Origin: Bacteroidales bacterium
Lineage (GTDB): Bacteria; Bacteroidota; Bacteroidia; Bacteroidales; UBA932
DNA length: 11,289 nucleotides
Direction: 5' to 3'
Assembly: GCA_021443625.1 (NCBI GenBank)
Contig: JABUTP010000022.1
Coordinates: 1-11,289 of the forward strand
Under the pieces are notes generated by a model. The model saw only the letters and a list, made by a program, of their open reading frames with translations. It was not told where the DNA came from and searched no databases. The first letter of the stretch is position 1. Each line of letters begins with the position of its first letter. This document shows positions 1 to 7,953 of the stretch, in pieces. Both the position numbers and the translations under genes were made by a program.

Positions 1-891
1 ATCCATCTGGCCGCCGAAAGCCACGTGGACCGCAGCATCCGCGACCCTTTCACCTTTGCCCGCACCAACGTGTTGGGCACGCTTTCCCTGCTGCAGGCTG
101 CGCGGCTCTACTGGGAGGCACAGCCCGAAAGGTACGACGGCAAGCTGTTTTACCACATTTCCACCGACGAAGTATATGGAGCCCTCGAGATGACCAATCC
201 CGAAGGGATGCCCTCCCCGTTTGCCGGCAAAACGCCGGACGGACGGCAGTGCTACGGCAGCGAATTCTTCGTGGAAACCCGGAAATACCAGCCGCACAGC
301 CCCTACAGTGCCAGCAAAGCCTCCTCAGACCATTTTGTGAGGGCTTTCCACGACACCTACGGTCTGCCCGCCATCGTGACCAACTGCTCCAACAATTACG
401 GTCCCAACCAGTTCCCCGAGAAGTTGATTCCGCTGTTCATCAACAATATCCGCCACAACAAGCCCCTTCCGGTATATGGCAAGGGAGAGAACGTGAGGGA
501 CTGGCTTTATGTGGAAGACCACGCCCGGGCCATCGACCTTATTTTCCATAAGGGAAAGGCGGGTGAAACCTACAACATAGGCGGCTTCAACGAATGGAAG
601 AACATCGACCTCATAAAGGTTCTCATAAGCACTACGGATCGTCTTCTCGGACGTCCGCAAGGCCATTCGGACAATCTTATAACCTATGTCACCGACCGGG
701 CCGGCCACGACCTCCGCTACGCCATCGACTCTTCCAAGCTGCAGCGGGAACTCGGCTGGGAACCCTCTCTGCAATTTGAGGAGGGGATAGAAAAGACGGT
801 GCGCTGGTATCTGGACAACCAGCAATGGATGGACCGGATAACGAGCGGTGACTATATGCGCTACTATGAGGAGATGTACGGCGGCCGGTAG
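1..891 (+). CDS. rfbB: dTDP-glucose 4,6-dehydratase, 3' part (N-terminus outside window)
   Basis: Converts dTDP-glucose to dTDP-4-keto-6-deoxyglucose, the second step of dTDP-L-rhamnose and related deoxysugar synthesis for surface polysaccharides; a cytosolic, NAD-dependent extended SDR enzyme. The reading frame is open from base 1, beginning IHLAAESHVDRS, a highly conserved RmlB segment. The GTG at 25 is therefore an internal valine, not a start. The catalytic TDE triad lies in STDEVYG (about 157-177), and the YxxxK pair is in YSASK (304-318). Other RmlB signatures follow: NNYGP, the ENVRDWLYVEDH block and YVTDRAGHDLRYAID near the C-terminus. Roughly the first 80 residues, including the Rossmann glycine motif, lie upstream of the window. 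The gene ends with TAG at 889-891, and an 87-base gap separates it from the next gene on the same strand. Other rml genes may lie upstream but cannot be seen. Confidence 0.96.
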   Translation: MHLAAESHVDRSIRDPFTFARTNVLGTLSLLQAARLYWEAQPERYDGKLFYHISTDEVYGALEMTNPEGMPSPFAGKTPDGRQCYGSEFFVETRKYQPHSPYSASKASSDHFVRAFHDTYGLPAIVTNCSNNYGPNQFPEKLIPLFINNIRHNKPLPVYGKGENVRDWLYVEDHARAIDLIFHKGKAGETYNIGGFNEWKNIDLIKVLISTTDRLLGRPQGHSDNLITYVTDRAGHDLRYAIDSSKLQRELGWEPSLQFEEGIEKTVRWYLDNQQWMDRITSGDYMRYYEEMYGGR

Positions 892-978
892 GCCTCGTGC
901 GCCCCGACCGCATTACCGGAAACACCAATCCTAACGAATTCAAACCAATTCCGACAGACATTTCACAACAATATCCCG

Positions 979-3411
979 ATGAAACACCTTGCCACCATCC
1001 TGCTCACCCTCTTCCTGTCACTTCAACTGTGTCACGGAGAGGCAGTGAAAACCATATCCCTCAACGGAACCTGGAGCCTCAAATACTGGGCTCAGAACGA
1101 TGACGAAGCGGTAACCGACCCGGCCGAAATGGATGGGCTCGACAGCAGGGAAATCCCCGCCTCAGTCCCCGGCAACGTTGAGATAGACCTCGAACGCGCC
1201 GGCATCATTGCGGACCCTATGATAGGGTGCAACATCGACCGTCTGCGCTGGGTGGAAGGGTGCCAGTGGTGCTACAGCAGGGAGTTTGAGAGCGTGCCTG
1301 CCCTTCCCGGACAGAAGGTGGAACTCTCTTTCGACGGCATCGACTGTCTCGCCGAAATATGGCTTAACGGACGGCATATCGGCTCGGCCGCGAATATGTT
1401 CGTGAACCATTCGTTCGATGTGACCAAAGTTCTCAAGACAGACGGCACGCCGAACCTGCTGCAGGTCATTATCCGCTCGTCCATAATGGAGGGGCAGAAA
1501 CACCTCGTGGGGGTTTACAGTATGCGGGACGGGTGCGGCGAGTACGTATATGTCCGCAAATCCCCCTCCGCCTTCGGCTGGGATATCCTTCCCCGCTCGG
1601 TCAGCGCAGGGTTGTGGCGCGACGTGGCCCTCAAGGTTTACAATCCCCAGCGGATTACCGACGTGTTCTGGATTACCGAACACACCTATCCTGCAGAGCG
1701 CCGCGCCACAGGGTACGTTGATATCCAGATCAAGGCCCCCTTTGCCGATTACGACCACATCAAGGCGGTGGCCGCAATCAGCCGTGACGGCAGGGATATT
1801 TACCGCTCCGAATGCATTATGACCAACATGAACCAGCGGCTGCCGGTCACTCTGGAAGATGTGGATCTCTGGTGGCCGCGCGGCTATGACAACGGCAACA
1901 GGACAGCAGCGCTCTACGATGCCACGGTTGTGCTGCAGCAACCCGACGGCACAATAGTGGCCACCGACACCCGCAAGATAGGCATCCGCACCGTCAAGCT
2001 CGACTATACCGAAATCCAGAAGAATGGTGACGGACGGTTCAATTTCGTGGTAAACGGGGAGAAGGTGTTTGCCAAGGGAAGCAACTGGGTTCACCTTGAC
2101 GCATACCACAGCCGCGACCGGCAGTGGGTAAGGCCCACCGTGGAAATGTCCGCGGACATGAACTGCAATATGCTGCGCTGCTGGGGCGGAAACGTCTATG
2201 AGGACCACGAGTTCTACAATCTTTGCGACAGTCTCGGCATAATGATATGGCAGGATTTCTCGTTTGCCGGCTCGGCCTACACCCAGAGCCAGGATTTGAC
2301 AAATCAGGTGGAGAAAGAGATCAAGGCGGTAGTTCTCAAACTCCGCAACCACCCCAGCATTGCACTCTGGAGCGGAAACAATGAGTGTGACAACTCCCTC
2401 ACCTGGTCGCTGCAGGCATACAGTGTCAATCCCAACAAAGATCGGCTGAGCCGCGGCATCATTCCGCAGGTACTCTACGAATTCGACCCCACCCGCACCT
2501 ATCTCCCCAGTTCCCCCTATTACAGTCAGGCCGTGTATGAGGCGGGAAACCACGACGATGACCTGCCCGAGCGCCATCTGTGGGGACCGAGAGGTTATTA
2601 CAAGGCCCCCTTCTACACTGCGGAAAAGGCCATCTTCTGCAGCGAGATAGGTTACCACGGATGTCCCAACCGCGAATCTCTGGAGAAGATGATGACCCCC
2701 GAAGGGTTGTATCCGTGGACCGACACCACCACCTTCCATTGGAACGAAGAGTGGATGACCAAATGTGTCCGCTCCTTCCCCACCCCCTTCTGGACAGACA
2801 AGCGCTGGGAGCGCAACAACCTTATGATAAACCAGGTGAACTATCTCTTCGGCGAGAAACACACCGATCTGGACAAGTTTATCGAGGCCTCCCAGATTGT
2901 CCAGGGCGAGGCGATGAAATACTTCGTGGAGCGCTGGAGGGGACGCAAAGGGGACAAATGGGGCATCCTCTGGTGGAATGTGAGGGATGGCTGGCCCATC
3001 ATTTCCGATGCAGTGGTCGATTACTACAATTCCAGGAAACTGGGCTACCACTTCATAAAGAACGTCCAGCACGACGTCTGTGTGATGGTAAACGACGACG
3101 GAGCCGGCACCCCCATCTGGCTGGTGGCCGTGAATGACACCCGCAGTGCTGTCAAGGATGCCGAAGTGACCGTCACCGACGTTGCAAGCGGCAGGAAGAT
3201 TTACAAGGGCAAGTTCGACATCGAGGCCAACGGCAGGGCAAAACTCTCCGATTTGCCCGCAATGAAGGGTCAAGGGATACTGCTGATTACCTACAAGGTT
3301 GGCGGCACGGAGTACCGCAACCACTATCTCTACGGCACCCCGCCGTTCAACCAAGCCGAATATGTCAGACTTCTCAAGCAGACCGGCATTTACAACGAAT
3401 ACCTGAAATAA
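979..3411 (+). CDS. Exported glycoside hydrolase family 2, beta-mannosidase-like
   Basis: An 810-residue GH2 enzyme, probably a retaining exo-acting beta-mannosidase or close relative working in the periplasm or on the cell surface. Residues 1-20 form a signal peptide (Lys near the start, Leu-rich core). The Cys at 18 has Leu at -1, so a lipobox is not convincing. An N-terminal sugar-binding beta-sandwich (about 25-200, starting SLNGTW) is followed by an immunoglobulin-like domain (about 210-330), a TIM barrel (about 340-690) and a C-terminal beta-sandwich (about 700-810). E469 in SGNNECDN is the expected acid/base and E556 in CSEIGYHG the expected nucleophile. Their spacing of 87 fits GH2. 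A tryptophan-rich strand, WWNVRDGWP (665-673), probably lines the substrate pocket. The ATG at 979 has no Shine-Dalgarno sequence, as is common in this phylum. No clear promoter was found in the 87-base gap upstream. Exact substrate is uncertain, since mannoside, glucosaminide and other GH2 activities share this fold. Confidence 0.85.
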   Translation: MKHLATILLTLFLSLQLCHGEAVKTISLNGTWSLKYWAQNDDEAVTDPAEMDGLDSREIPASVPGNVEIDLERAGIIADPMIGCNIDRLRWVEGCQWCYSREFESVPALPGQKVELSFDGIDCLAEIWLNGRHIGSAANMFVNHSFDVTKVLKTDGTPNLLQVIIRSSIMEGQKHLVGVYSMRDGCGEYVYVRKSPSAFGWDILPRSVSAGLWRDVALKVYNPQRITDVFWITEHTYPAERRATGYVDIQIKAPFADYDHIKAVAAISRDGRDIYRSECIMTNMNQRLPVTLEDVDLWWPRGYDNGNRTAALYDATVVLQQPDGTIVATDTRKIGIRTVKLDYTEIQKNGDGRFNFVVNGEKVFAKGSNWVHLDAYHSRDRQWVRPTVEMSADMNCNMLRCWGGNVYEDHEFYNLCDSLGIMIWQDFSFAGSAYTQSQDLTNQVEKEIKAVVLKLRNHPSIALWSGNNECDNSLTWSLQAYSVNPNKDRLSRGIIPQVLYEFDPTRTYLPSSPYYSQAVYEAGNHDDDLPERHLWGPRGYYKAPFYTAEKAIFCSEIGYHGCPNRESLEKMMTPEGLYPWTDTTTFHWNEEWMTKCVRSFPTPFWTDKRWERNNLMINQVNYLFGEKHTDLDKFIEASQIVQGEAMKYFVERWRGRKGDKWGILWWNVRDGWPIISDAVVDYYNSRKLGYHFIKNVQHDVCVMVNDDGAGTPIWLVAVNDTRSAVKDAEVTVTDVASGRKIYKGKFDIEANGRAKLSDLPAMKGQGILLITYKVGGTEYRNHYLYGTPPFNQAEYVRLLKQTGIYNEYLK

Positions 3412-3449
3412 TCCAAGTTTTGCAAATGCGGAACTTCTGTGAAATAAGA

Positions 3450-3474
3450 AAAGGGCCCCGCAAAAGGGCCCTTT
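3450..3474. terminator. Bidirectional intrinsic terminator between convergent genes
   Basis: A perfect 9-bp stem, AAAGGGCCC (3450-3458) paired with GGGCCCTTT (3466-3474), encloses a 7-base loop. Read on the + strand it is followed by TTTCTCATT. Read on the minus strand it continues into TTTTCTTATTTC, a better U-rich tail. It lies 38 bases past the GH2 stop and 25 bases past the nqrF stop, so it probably ends both transcripts. Confidence 0.85.
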
Positions 3475-3499
3475 CTCATTGTTGTGAATGACGGAAGCA

Positions 3500-4771
3500 T
3501 CAACCGCCGAAGTTGTCGAAGAGGATGCTTTCGGGAGCGACTCCGAGACTGTCAAGCAGATTTACCACCGACTGGGTCATCATCGGAGGACCGCACATGA
3601 AGTAGAGTGAATCCTCGGGAGTCTCGTGGTTCTTGAGGTAGGTCTCGTACATCACGTTATGCACAAAGCCGGGGGTGTAGGCAACTCCAGCCGCATCTGC
3701 CGCAGGATCGGGACGGTCCAGAGCCAGGTGGAAATGGAAGTTGGGGAACTCTTTCTCGATGGCCTGGTAGTCTTCGAGGTAGAATGCCTCCTTGAGACTT
3801 CTCGCGCCGTAGAAGAAGTGAACGGGACGGGTAGTCCTTTCGGTCTTGAACAGATGCATAATGTGGCTGCGCATAGGCGCCATACCTGCTCCACCACCCA
3901 CAAACACGAACTCCTGGTCTGCAGGACAGCCGTCCGGAACGAAGAACTCGCCGTAAGGGCCGCTGATGTTGACCTTGTCGCCGGGTTTGAGGGAGAAGAT
4001 GTATGATGAGCTGACTCCGGGGTTGACGGGAAGGAGCTTGTTGCTTCCCTTCGGAGCCGAACGGTCGAACGGAGGAGTGGCAATGCGGACATTGAGTTTG
4101 ATGATGTCCCCTTCTGCAGGATAGCAGGCCATCGAATAGGCACGGATGGTGGGCACTTTGTTTACCATCTGCAAGTCGAAGAACTTGTAGAATTCCCAGT
4201 CTGCGCGATATTCTTCGTCGATGTCCATATCCTTGAAATCCACCGTTACGGCAGGGATGTCTATCTGGATATAACCGCCGGATTTGAAATTGAGGTGTTC
4301 ACCTTCGGGCAGCTTCACCACGAATTCCTTGATGAAGGTTGCCACATTGTGGTTGGAAACCACTTCGCACTCCCACTTCTTGACGCTGAGAGCGCTCTCG
4401 GGCACCTCTATCTTGAGGTTTTCCTTAACCTTGACCTGGCATCCGAGACGCCAGTGGTCATTTATCTGCTTGCGGCTGAAATGAACCGTTTCGGTGGGGA
4501 GGATGGTTCCGCCCCCTTCGAGTACGCGGCATTTGCACTGTCCGCAGGAGCCCTTGCCGCCGCAGGCGGAAGGGAGGAAAATCTTCTGGTCAGCCAAAGT
4601 GGAAAGGAGCGACCCGCCCTGAGGCACGTCAACCACCTTGGTGCCGTTGTTGATGTCGATGGAAACCGTACCGCTGGGGGTAAGTTTGGCTTTCACAAAA
4701 AGCAGGAGGGCCACCAGGATCAATATGAGAGCCAGGCAGGCTACGATGGATGTAAGTAAAATCTGTGTCAT
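3500..4771 (-). CDS. nqrF: Na+-translocating NADH:quinone reductase subunit F (NADH dehydrogenase subunit)
   Basis: The electron-entry subunit of Na+-NQR. It oxidises NADH through FAD and passes electrons to a 2Fe-2S centre. The 423 residues show one N-terminal membrane helix (about 4-27), then a plant-type ferredoxin domain with cluster ligands C70, C76, C79 and C111. The FAD domain follows with RAYS (210-213), then the NADH-binding domain with GGGAGMAP (292-299) and CGPPMM (393-398). It ends in the aromatic FDNFGG typical of the family, and its length is close to Vibrio NqrF. The start at 4771 is supported by an AAGGAGGA ribosome binding site 7 bases upstream. This is the last gene of the operon, 16 bases after nqrE and just before the terminator at 3450-3474. 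It distinguishes this operon from the related RNF complex, which lacks NqrA and NqrF. Confidence 0.98.
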   Translation of the reverse strand: MTQILLTSIVACLALILILVALLLFVKAKLTPSGTVSIDINNGTKVVDVPQGGSLLSTLADQKIFLPSACGGKGSCGQCKCRVLEGGGTILPTETVHFSRKQINDHWRLGCQVKVKENLKIEVPESALSVKKWECEVVSNHNVATFIKEFVVKLPEGEHLNFKSGGYIQIDIPAVTVDFKDMDIDEEYRADWEFYKFFDLQMVNKVPTIRAYSMACYPAEGDIIKLNVRIATPPFDRSAPKGSNKLLPVNPGVSSSYIFSLKPGDKVNISGPYGEFFVPDGCPADQEFVFVGGGAGMAPMRSHIMHLFKTERTTRPVHFFYGARSLKEAFYLEDYQAIEKEFPNFHFHLALDRPDPAADAAGVAYTPGFVHNVMYETYLKNHETPEDSLYFMCGPPMMTQSVVNLLDSLGVAPESILFDNFGG

Positions 4772-4778
4772 CTTATGC

Positions 4779-4786
4779 TCCTCCTT
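4779..4786 (-). promoter_or_regulatory. Shine-Dalgarno of nqrF
   Basis: AAGGAGGA on the minus strand, 7 bases before the nqrF ATG and only just after the nqrE TAA. It fixes the start at 4771. Confidence 0.85.
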
Positions 4787-4787
4787 C

Positions 4788-5402
4788 TTACAATTGGATA
4801 CCCATGAAACTCATGAATGCTACACCCATAAGTCCGGTGATTATAAAGGTTATGCCCAATCCGCGCAACCCCTTGGGAACGTTGGAGTAGGCCAGTTTCT
4901 CGCGGATTGCGGCCATTGCCACAATAGCCAGGAACCAACCCAGTCCGGAGCCGAGGGCGAAGGTGAATGCCTCACCCACGTTGGCGTAAGCACGCTCCTG
5001 CATGAAGAGGGAACCTCCGAGGATGGCACAGTTCACGGCAATCAGCGGAAGGAAAATTCCGAGTGAACCGTAAAGGCTCGGCACGAACTTCTCCACCACC
5101 ATTTCCACAATCTGCACGATGGCTGCGATGGTTGCGATATAGACAATGTAACTCAGGAAGCTGAGATCGACCTCTGCGAACGACTCTCCGAGCCATACGA
5201 GGGCACCGGGTTTCAACACTTTCTCGAAGAGAATGTAGTTGAGGGGAAGGGTCACTGCAAGGACGAAGACCACAGCGAGACCGAGTCCGGTGGCAGTCTT
5301 CACATTCTTGGAGACCGCAAGGAACGAACACATACCCAGAAAGTATGCGAACACCATGTTATCGACGAATATCGACTTTACAAATAAGCTGATGTATTCC
5401 AT
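4788..5402 (-). CDS. nqrE: Na+-translocating NADH:quinone reductase subunit E
   Basis: Integral membrane subunit of Na+-NQR. Together with NqrD it forms the pseudo-symmetric membrane core in which four cysteines hold an iron centre that relays electrons across the membrane. The 204-residue protein is almost wholly hydrophobic with about six helices. C25 (in LGMCSFLAV) and C125 (in AVNCAILGG) are the two expected cysteines, one in each half of the inverted repeat. The start at 5402 has AGGAGG 8 bases upstream, and the AG of the nqrD stop codon is the first part of that site. The gene sits 12 bases after nqrD and 16 bases before nqrF. RnfA is the homologue in RNF complexes, but the surrounding nqrA-F set makes NqrE the firm assignment. 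Confidence 0.97.
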   Translation of the reverse strand: MEYISLFVKSIFVDNMVFAYFLGMCSFLAVSKNVKTATGLGLAVVFVLAVTLPLNYILFEKVLKPGALVWLGESFAEVDLSFLSYIVYIATIAAIVQIVEMVVEKFVPSLYGSLGIFLPLIAVNCAILGGSLFMQERAYANVGEAFTFALGSGLGWFLAIVAMAAIREKLAYSNVPKGLRGLGITFIITGLMGVAFMSFMGIQL

Positions 5403-5410
5403 AATCGGAG

Positions 5411-5416
5411 CCTCCT
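5411..5416 (-). promoter_or_regulatory. Shine-Dalgarno of nqrE overlapping the nqrD stop codon
   Basis: AGGAGG on the minus strand shares its first two bases with the TAG stop of nqrD (5415-5417) and stands 8 bases before the nqrE ATG. This arrangement suggests translational coupling. Confidence 0.85.
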
Positions 5417-6026
5417 ATTTTTCCTGCAAATCCTTATCGACACTTCTGTGAACCCAAACCACGCATCCCAGAAGGATGAGGGCCATCGGGGGAAGTATCA
5501 TAAGACCGTTGTTCATATAACCGGCATCGTAGAGCGCCTGGGGGATAATCTGGAATCCGAGGAGGGTTCCGCTTCCGAGAAGTTCGCGCACTATGGCCAT
5601 AACTATCAGAATCATACCGTATCCGAGACCGTTGCAGGCACCGTCAACGAAGCTGGGCCAGGGTTTGCTGCCCAGGGCGAACGCCTCAATGCGCCCCATG
5701 ATGATACAGTTGGTGATGATAAGACCGATATAGACCGAAAGCATCTTGCTGGTGTCGTAGGCAAAGGCCTTGAGCACCTGGTCGATGAGAATCACAAACA
5801 TAGCCACCACAACGAGCTGCACGATGATGCGCACCCTGTTGGGGATGGTGTTTCTGAGAAGCGAGATGAAAAGGCTCGAAAAAGCGGTCACAATCGTAAC
5901 CGAAAGAGCCATCACCAGCGCTCCCTTCAGCTGTACTGTAACTGCGAGAGAAGAGCAGATACCAAGCACAAGCACCGTAATAGGGTTGCCTTTGAAAAAG
6001 GGCTTTGTATATATTTCCTTGTTCAT
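5415..6026 (-). CDS. nqrD: Na+-translocating NADH:quinone reductase subunit D
   Basis: Membrane partner of NqrE in the Na+-NQR core; homologous to RnfE. The 203 residues contain about six hydrophobic helices. C24 (in LGICSSLAV) and C106 (in IITNCIIMGR) match the two cysteines that NqrD contributes to the membrane iron site and line up with C25 and C125 of NqrE, showing the internal homology of the two subunits. Other family marks are GRIEAFALGS and the VRELLGSGTLLG segment. The start at 6026 lies 3 bases beyond the nqrC stop and is preceded by GGAGG at 8 bases. The C-terminus is a short charged tail (KDLQEK) followed by TAG. Confidence 0.97.
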   Translation of the reverse strand: MNKEIYTKPFFKGNPITVLVLGICSSLAVTVQLKGALVMALSVTIVTAFSSLFISLLRNTIPNRVRIIVQLVVVAMFVILIDQVLKAFAYDTSKMLSVYIGLIITNCIIMGRIEAFALGSKPWPSFVDGACNGLGYGMILIVMAIVRELLGSGTLLGFQIIPQALYDAGYMNNGLMILPPMALILLGCVVWVHRSVDKDLQEK

Positions 6027-6029
6027 CTC

Positions 6030-6827
6030 TTATTCCTCCATAGCGTTTTCTTCGGTAATGACACTCTCTTCGGCGGTTTCAGCCGGCTCTTCGGCTACGG
6101 CAGCCATTGCCTTCTGCGCCTCGATGTAGGGCAGATAGGCTGCAAGCCAAACCGAAAGCATGTCGCTGACAGCCCTTGAAGTGATGGTTGCGCCAGAAAT
6201 GGCATCGACATCCTTTGCCCTGTCGGTTGCACCGCCTTTTATCACAGCCACCGGAGAGAAGGCACCGTCCTTCTCCATCACCTTGCCGGCAAACTGGGTG
6301 TAGAAAGCCGGTTCGGCAATCTTCGCCCCGAGACCGGGGGTTTCGCTGGCGTGGTCGAAAATGGCTCCGACAACCGTCTGCCAGTCGTCTTCGAGAGCGA
6401 TGTAGCCCCATATTGCGCCCCAGAGTCCGGCTCCGTAGAGAGCGAGGATGTGGACGTTGCGGCCGTCTTCCATAGTGCATTCATACACCGGAAGGGAAGC
6501 CTCTGCGCCGGCTTTGAGATTGGCATACTCGGCCTTGAGGTTGAGGGAGAATGCGTCTGCTTCGACTGTTTCGCCCTTGCAGTTGACCACGAGGGTATTG
6601 CCGATATGGGATTCGTAGAGATTCTTGAAATCGGCAGTCTTGTCAACCGCACCCTGCTCATCAAGTCCGAAACCGGTGGAGAGCATTATTGTCTTCATCT
6701 TTTCAAGATTCATATTGTCGGTCTGGCGTCCCTTCAATGCAGTTGCAGCAACTGCGAGAACGGCTGCCACCAGCACCACCAGGATAGTGGTGTAAACGAT
6801 AGTATAGGTATTGCTGTTAGTATTCAT
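6030..6827 (-). CDS. nqrC: Na+-translocating NADH:quinone reductase subunit C (covalent FMN subunit)
   Basis: Carries one of the two covalently bound FMN groups of Na+-NQR. The 265 residues begin with one membrane helix (about 9-31), followed by a soluble FMN-binding domain outside the cytosol. The flavin attachment motif is D208-A-I-S-G-A-T214 in DAISGATITS, with T214 the expected acceptor of FMN transferred by ApbE. The conserved LYGAGLWGAIWGY (about 130-142) and the ETPGLGAKI segment also fit the family. Residues about 246-265 form a strongly acidic tail (many Glu, a few Ala and Thr) that looks like a lineage-specific extension. Start at 6827 is backed by AAGGAGGAAG. The last codons before TAA also serve as the nqrD ribosome binding site. 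Confidence 0.97.
   Translation of the reverse strand: MNTNSNTYTIVYTTILVVLVAAVLAVAATALKGRQTDNMNLEKMKTIMLSTGFGLDEQGAVDKTADFKNLYESHIGNTLVVNCKGETVEADAFSLNLKAEYANLKAGAEASLPVYECTMEDGRNVHILALYGAGLWGAIWGYIALEDDWQTVVGAIFDHASETPGLGAKIAEPAFYTQFAGKVMEKDGAFSPVAVIKGGATDRAKDVDAISGATITSRAVSDMLSVWLAAYLPYIEAQKAMAAVAEEPAETAEESVITEENAMEE
6033..6039 (-). promoter_or_regulatory. Shine-Dalgarno of nqrD inside the nqrC 3' end
   Basis: GGAGGAA on the minus strand lies in the last sense codons of nqrC (Met-Glu-Glu) and stands 8 bases (from GGAGG) before the nqrD ATG. Ribosomes finishing nqrC therefore end on the nqrD initiation site. Confidence 0.82.
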
Positions 6828-6831
6828 AGCA

Positions 6832-6841
6832 CTTCCTCCTT
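6832..6841 (-). promoter_or_regulatory. Shine-Dalgarno of nqrC overlapping the nqrB stop codon
   Basis: AAGGAGGAAG on the minus strand. Its first two A residues are the end of the nqrB TAA (6840-6842), and the AGGAGG core stands 7 bases before the nqrC ATG. It fixes the start at 6827. Confidence 0.85.
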
Positions 6842-7952
6842 ATACTGTCTGGGCCCTTTTGAGGCGTTTTTTGATGTTGCGTCCTACCACGATGTGGTCA
6901 ATCAGCGGGGCGAAGGTGTTCATCAGCAGGATTGCGAGCATCATTCCTTCGGGATAGCCGGGATTGAAGATTCTGAGGCATACCGCAAAGGCGCCGATGA
7001 GGAATCCATATACCCATTTGCCGCATTCAGTCTGGCAGCCCGTCACAGGGTCGGTGGCCATAAAGACGCATCCGAAGGCGAAACCGCCCATAATGAGCTG
7101 GTGCCAGCAGGGCACGTCACCGAGCAGGCCTACCAGCAGACCGCCGGCCACGCAGCTTAGCATCACCTTCCAGCTTCCCACACCGGTGTAAATGAGCACG
7201 AATGCTCCGATGAGGATAGCGAGAGTGGATGTCTCACCTATCGAACCGGGAATGAAGCCGAAGAACATATCTGCCACGGAGTAGTGGTCGAGATTGCCTG
7301 CAGCCACCTCAGAGAGAGGGGTGGCGCCCGAAATGGCATCCACGCCGGCCTTGTGGGCAACCCAAACCGCATCTCCACTCATCACCTTGGGATAGGAGAA
7401 GAAGAGGAATGCCCTGGCTATCAGAGCGGGGTTCCAGATATTCATTCCGGTACCGCCGAACACCTCCTTGCCGACAATCACGGCGAAGGCAACGGCGAGT
7501 GCAAGTACCCAGAGGGGAACGTTGACCGGCATGATGAGAGGGATTATCAATCCCGTCACGAAGTAACCTTCGTTGACTTCTTCGCCGCGAATCTGGGCGA
7601 ACATACATTCGAAGAAGAGTCCCACTACGTAAGAAACGATGTACATGGGGAGAATCTTCAGGAAGCCGAACCATACCATCTTCCAGAATCCCCAGTCGTA
7701 AGCGTAGGCTGCGCTGGTCTGGTAACCGATGTTGTATATTCCGAAGAGGATTGCCGGCAGAAGGGCAACCATAACAGTGGTCATAGTGCGCTTCAAATCG
7801 ACACTGTCCCTGACGTGGGAGCCGCGTGCCGTAACGGTCTTGGGTACGAAGGCGAAAGTTTCCATCGCCTCGAAGAAAGACCAAAACGCCTTGAGGCGAC
7901 CTTCCTTGAAGGTCGGCTCCATCTTTTCAAGTAAATTCCTGAGCGCGTTCAT
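6840..7952 (-). CDS. nqrB: Na+-translocating NADH:quinone reductase subunit B (FMN and quinone site subunit)
   Basis: Large membrane subunit of Na+-NQR, carrying the second covalent FMN and taking part in riboflavin and quinone binding and in the sodium path. The 370 residues start with an amphipathic cytosolic segment (about 1-55), then about ten membrane helices from residue 57 on. FMN attachment is expected at T211 in D205-A-I-S-G-A-T, the same motif as in NqrC. GGTGMNIWNPALIARAFLF (about 166-184) is a family hallmark. It is shorter than Vibrio NqrB (about 415 residues), mostly before the FMN motif. The start at 7952 follows the nqrA stop with one base between, with AAAGGAGA ten bases upstream inside nqrA. 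The gene ends with TAA, 12 bases before nqrC. Confidence 0.97.
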   Translation of the reverse strand: MNALRNLLEKMEPTFKEGRLKAFWSFFEAMETFAFVPKTVTARGSHVRDSVDLKRTMTTVMVALLPAILFGIYNIGYQTSAAYAYDWGFWKMVWFGFLKILPMYIVSYVVGLFFECMFAQIRGEEVNEGYFVTGLIIPLIMPVNVPLWVLALAVAFAVIVGKEVFGGTGMNIWNPALIARAFLFFSYPKVMSGDAVWVAHKAGVDAISGATPLSEVAAGNLDHYSVADMFFGFIPGSIGETSTLAILIGAFVLIYTGVGSWKVMLSCVAGGLLVGLLGDVPCWHQLIMGGFAFGCVFMATDPVTGCQTECGKWVYGFLIGAFAVCLRIFNPGYPEGMMLAILLMNTFAPLIDHIVVGRNIKKRLKRAQTV

Positions 7953-7953
7953 A

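Noticed and set aside
883..894. Small GGCC-GGTA-GGCC hairpin at the rfbB stop as a terminator
   Set aside because: Only 4 bp and not followed by a T-run; a GC-rich coincidence at the stop codon is the simpler reading.
897..1103. A 68-codon + strand frame in the rfbB-GH2 gap
   Set aside because: It starts with GTG, overlaps the GH2 signal peptide region in another frame and has no ribosome binding site or recognisable content.
1162..3555. A 797-codon open frame on the minus strand, antisense to almost all of the GH2 gene
   Set aside because: Its codons are in exact register with the GH2 codons, so its stops correspond to sense TTA, CTA and TCA. These Leu and Ser codons are avoided in the GH2 gene after the TCA at 1162. 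The frame crosses the terminator and enters nqrF, and the protein shows no recognisable family. Codon bias explains it.
5448..7934. Long + strand open frames opposite nqrD, nqrC and nqrB (5448-6179, 6351-7160, 7284-7934)
   Set aside because: They are shadows of the nqr genes caused by the same codon bias. The translations are His/Gly/Glu-rich without any fold signature, and the opposite strand is clearly coding.
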